DNA from: CAYMRL01 sp964473205
Lineage (GTDB): Bacteria > Deinococcota > Deinococci > Deinococcales > Trueperaceae
NCBI GenBank assembly: GCA_964473205.1
Contig: CAYYOK010000001.1
Location: 102,884-166,883 of the forward strand
Direction: 5' to 3'
DNA length: 64,000 bases
Part shown: positions 61,627-64,000 of the stretch, piece after piece
Layout: every line of letters starts with the position of its first letter
How positions within the stretch are numbered: the first letter of the stretch is position 1
Program-made: the position numbers and the translations under genes
The notes under the pieces: generated by a model
Databases searched by the model: none
What the model was told of the DNA's origin: nothing
What the model saw: the letters and a program-made list of their open reading frames with translations, nothing else

Positions 61627-62061
61627 ATGAGCGACGACATGAGAGGCGCCACCGCCGGCGGCACGCCGGCCACGAACGAAGCCCCACGCCCGAACGACTT
61701 CGCCGGCAGCGAGGCCAAGGTGGGCGAGGGCCGCAAGCTGAAGGAAGAGTTCCGCGTCTCGGGCGAAGCCGTGCTGTCGAAGGTCAAGGAGCTGGTGCGC
61801 GAGGGCAACGTCCGCCGCATCACGATCAAGAACGACGACGGCCGCACGCTGATAGAGATCCCTCTGACCTTAGGCGTCATCGGGACCGTGCTGCTGCCGG
61901 TGTGGGCCGCCATCGGCGCCATCGCTGCGCTGGCCGCGAACCTCACCATCGCTGTCGAGCGCGTCGAAGCCGCTCCGGACGCCGCCACTCAGGCGCCGCA
62001 GGCGCCAGACGCCCCCACTCACGGGATCGTCCCGAGCGAGAGCCAAGACCGCAGCGCCTGA
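61627..62061 (+). CDS. DUF4342 protein
   Basis: A 144-residue protein. The DUF4342 core is EFRVSGEAVLSKVKELVREGNVRRITIKNDDGRTLIEIPLTLGVIGTVLLPVWAAIGAIAALAANLTIAVERV, a short amphipathic part and one or two hydrophobic segments. It is flanked by disordered, acidic or Ala/Pro-rich tails. Family function is unknown, probably membrane-associated. AAGGGAAC lies before the ATG. Confidence 0.85.
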   Translation: MSDDMRGATAGGTPATNEAPRPNDFAGSEAKVGEGRKLKEEFRVSGEAVLSKVKELVREGNVRRITIKNDDGRTLIEIPLTLGVIGTVLLPVWAAIGAIAALAANLTIAVERVEAAPDAATQAPQAPDAPTHGIVPSESQDRSA

Positions 62062-62215
62062 TCCACAGGCCATCGACCATGAGCCGCGCAGGCCCGGCCG
62101 CGCGGCTCATCTCCGTGGTGCGTAGAGGGTTGCGCCTAGGTTGCGCCCATGTTGCCGACCCCGCGCCGGCTCCCTGGCAGGAGCCTGCGGTTAGCCGGCG
62201 GTTAGACTCGCAGGC

Positions 62216-62875
62216 GTGACGACGCCTTCAGCCACATCGGCCACCGGCCTTGCGCTCGAGCTCTCGGGCGTGACCGTCAGGCTCGGTGGCGTCGCGATAG
62301 TCGAGGACTTCGATCTCGCCGTCGCGGGCGGCGACCTGGTGCTGCTGACCGGACCCAACGGCGCCGGCAAGAGCACGCTGCTCAGAGCCGTGGCCGGCCT
62401 GCTGCCTTACTCGGGCGACATCGAGGTTATGGGCCGCTACCCGAACTCGCCGGCGGCTCGCTCGCGTGCCGTGTTCGTCCCGGACGAGCCTGCGCTGTAC
62501 GAGGACCTGACCCTGGCCGAGCACGCGCGGTTCACCGCGATCCTGTACGGCCGCCCCGAATCGGACGAGCGCTGCCGCGGCTGGCTCGAGCGCTTCGGCC
62601 TCGGCGCGAAGCTCGACGAGTTCCCCGGCACGCACTCCCGCGGGATGCGTCAGAAGCTATCGCTGGCGCTGGCTCTCGGACTCGCGCCCGCGCTGCTGCT
62701 GCTCGACGAGCCGTTCAACGGCCTCGACCGGGCGTCGCAGGAGAGCTTCGCGGCGGGCCTGGCCGAGCTGTGCCGGGCCGGCAGCGCCGTCGTGCTGACC
62801 GGCCATCAGCCCGAGCTGGCGGGGAGGCTCGACGCTCGCGTGGTAGAGCTCGGCTCCCAGGGCTCCGGTGGCTGA
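62216..62875 (+). CDS. ABC transporter ATP-binding protein (heme-exporter-like or drug-type)
   Basis: A 219-residue ATPase, GTG start. Walker A GPNGAGKST, Q-loop region VFVPDEPALYEDLT, signature HSRGMRQKLS (a degenerate LSGGQ), Walker B LLLLDEPFNGLD and a switch His in VVLTGHQPE. The RGMRQKL form is common in ABC-2-type exporters. A TAGACT box lies 7 nt before the start. Its end overlaps the membrane-protein gene by 8 nt. Confidence 0.9.
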   Translation: MTTPSATSATGLALELSGVTVRLGGVAIVEDFDLAVAGGDLVLLTGPNGAGKSTLLRAVAGLLPYSGDIEVMGRYPNSPAARSRAVFVPDEPALYEDLTLAEHARFTAILYGRPESDERCRGWLERFGLGAKLDEFPGTHSRGMRQKLSLALALGLAPALLLLDEPFNGLDRASQESFAAGLAELCRAGSAVVLTGHQPELAGRLDARVVELGSQGSGG

Positions 62876-64000
62876 GCGCAGCGTGGCGCGGGTCGACGCG
62901 TCCGGCGGGTCGTCGCACGCCGACGCCGCTGACGCGCTGAGCCGCACGTCGTCCGCTCTGAGGTACCTGCGCTCGCGCACGCTCGGGCGGGCCGTCAAGT
63001 CGTACATCGAGTGGATCGGCCGTGCCCTCGGCTGGTGGACCCTCGTCTACCTCGCGTTCTGGGCCGTCGTCTACGTCATCGCCGGGGTCGAGACCCTCGT
63101 CAGGCTCGACTCGCCGCTGTCCCTCGACTTCGTCAGGTGGCTGGCCGTGGTCGGCGCGGTGCTGCTCGTCGGTCTGGCGCTGACGGGCAGGGCTCCGCCG
63201 GTCAGCCTCGATCGCCGCGACCTCTACCGGCTGGCGCTCGGCCCGGCGCGCGAGCCGCAGATCCTGCGCCTGCGCCTGAACACGCGGCGTGCGCTGCGGG
63301 CGGCGTTCGGCGCCGCGGTCGGCGGGGTCTGGACCCTGGTCGCGCCCTTCTACTTCCACGTCGTCACGCCCTGGGCGGCTCCGGTCCTGGCTCTCCTGGC
63401 CGTCGCCTACGGCGAAGCGGCCTGGTCGCGCTACGCCAGGCGCGAGGGGCCGGTGCCCGGTCGGGATGGTGATGTGGACGGGGGTATGGGCGGTCTCGAC
63501 GTCAGCGTCTTGCTGGCGGCGGCGATCGCGGCGTTCGCGTTCTCGGCGTCCGGCGTGCCGGCCCTGGCGCGCTTCGGCGCGCTAGCCGCGCTGACCGGCC
63601 CCGACGCCTCGGCTCTGCTCGTGCCCGTGGCGCTGGCGCTGGCGGCGCTGGTCGTCACCCGGCGCACGCTGACCGTCGGTTGGCCGCGGCGTTTCCTCGC
63701 CCAGAGCCTGGTTCTGACCCAATTGCAGGCCATGCGGACCTTCCAGCTCCTCGCCGGGGCAGCCGGCGTACCGCGGGCGCGCGCGGGCGACGCCGGCGAA
63801 CGCCAGCGGCTCCTGGCCGCGCTTCACGACAAGCCGGGTGCGGTGAGGCCGCGGCGCAGCCTGCCGTTGCCGCCGGCCGACGCGCAACAGCGCCGCGCCT
63901 TCGCCTGGCGGACCGCGACGGCGCTGTACCGGCGGCCGCGCGTCGCGCAGCTGAGGCTCGTGCTCGGCACGCTCACTGCCGCGGTGGCCGTGCTCGCCAG
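62868..64000 (+). CDS. polytopic membrane protein, partner permease of the preceding ATPase (partial, cut by window end)
   Basis: Translation from GTG 62868 stays open to the window edge (about 377 residues), starting MAERSVARVDASGG. Hydrophobic segments include WWTLVYLAFWAVVYVIAG, FVRWLAVVGAVLLVGLALTG and APFYFHVVTPWAAPVLALLAV, then VSVLLAAAIAAFAF and later ones. The DLYRLALGPAREPQILRLRL stretch lies between helices. The 8-nt overlap (GTGGCTGA) couples it to the ATPase, so it is the likely ABC-2-type permease. I do not recognise the family more precisely. Confidence 0.75.
   Translation, partial: MAERSVARVDASGGSSHADAADALSRTSSALRYLRSRTLGRAVKSYIEWIGRALGWWTLVYLAFWAVVYVIAGVETLVRLDSPLSLDFVRWLAVVGAVLLVGLALTGRAPPVSLDRRDLYRLALGPAREPQILRLRLNTRRALRAAFGAAVGGVWTLVAPFYFHVVTPWAAPVLALLAVAYGEAAWSRYARREGPVPGRDGDVDGGMGGLDVSVLLAAAIAAFAFSASGVPALARFGALAALTGPDASALLVPVALALAALVVTRRTLTVGWPRRFLAQSLVLTQLQAMRTFQLLAGAAGVPRARAGDAGERQRLLAALHDKPGAVRPRRSLPLPPADAQQRRAFAWRTATALYRRPRVAQLRLVLGTLTAAVAVLA

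Overview
The window is compact, GC-rich bacterial DNA (roughly 70 percent GC by eye). It has short intergenic gaps, many 4-nt ATGA gene overlaps and several GTG starts. Outer-membrane-type genes (a LolA-like carrier, a beta-barrel), many sugar ABC transporters and -10-like boxes only 5-8 nt from start codons suggest a Deinococcota lineage, perhaps Trueperaceae. That assignment is an impression: no rRNA, tRNA or ribosomal protein gene is present to test it. A run of 100 N flanked by identical 55-nt ends shows this is a draft or metagenome assembly. I saw no CRISPR array, insertion sequence, prophage or RNA gene, and no gene-free stretch exceeds 300 bases.

Layout. 1-1598: end of a sugar ABC transporter operon with a strong promoter and operator-like repeat. 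1823-11965: mostly single housekeeping or stress genes (SDR, DUF1684, Ada, VOC, YczE-like, Gre-like factor, D-amino-acid lyase-like, free Met-sulfoxide reductase, alcohol dehydrogenase, HD-GYP, MFS). 11946-16373: a TetR-controlled heterodimeric ABC exporter with a perfect palindromic operator. 16443-20988: prolyl oligopeptidase coupled to succinate-semialdehyde dehydrogenase, an RDD protein and a 5'-truncated VapC remnant. 20993-26989: TetR, MMPL/RND transporter, LolA-like protein, beta-barrel and TPR protein, probably one envelope lipid-transport operon. 27132-30520: a secreted repeat protein and a MacB-like ABC exporter.

30613-49159 is a carbohydrate-catabolism island. It holds a second sugar ABC importer, a metallophosphoesterase-HAD fusion, a small unknown protein and two degenerate deacetylase-like proteins. 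An operon GH4 glycosidase - IlvD/EDD dehydratase - IolB-like isomerase - class II aldolase follows, then a DeoR regulator, an operon D-2-hydroxyacid dehydrogenase - SIS sugar isomerase - PfkB kinase, a FruK/LacC-type kinase and a Gfo/Idh/MocA oxidoreductase. The promoters of the two catabolic operons share an identical 9-bp block at the same place in a 17-bp spacer, so they are probably co-regulated, most simply by the DeoR protein between them.

49265-64000: an ArsR-VOC-SRPBCC operon, a CHRD lipoprotein, the prpD-prpC-prpB methylcitrate cycle genes, a second secreted repeat protein homologous to the one at 27132, a KDPG aldolase and a cysteine-desulfurase-like enzyme in divergent orientation, an MhqO/MhqD-like pair, a PKD-containing leishmanolysin-like lipoprotein, a DUF4342 protein and a cut-off ABC transporter pair. 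The most interesting items are the duplicated-domain secreted family, the shared promoter architecture of the sugar island, the phosphoesterase-phosphatase fusion next to deacetylase-like proteins lacking the usual catalytic Asp pair, and the likely artefactual assembly gap.
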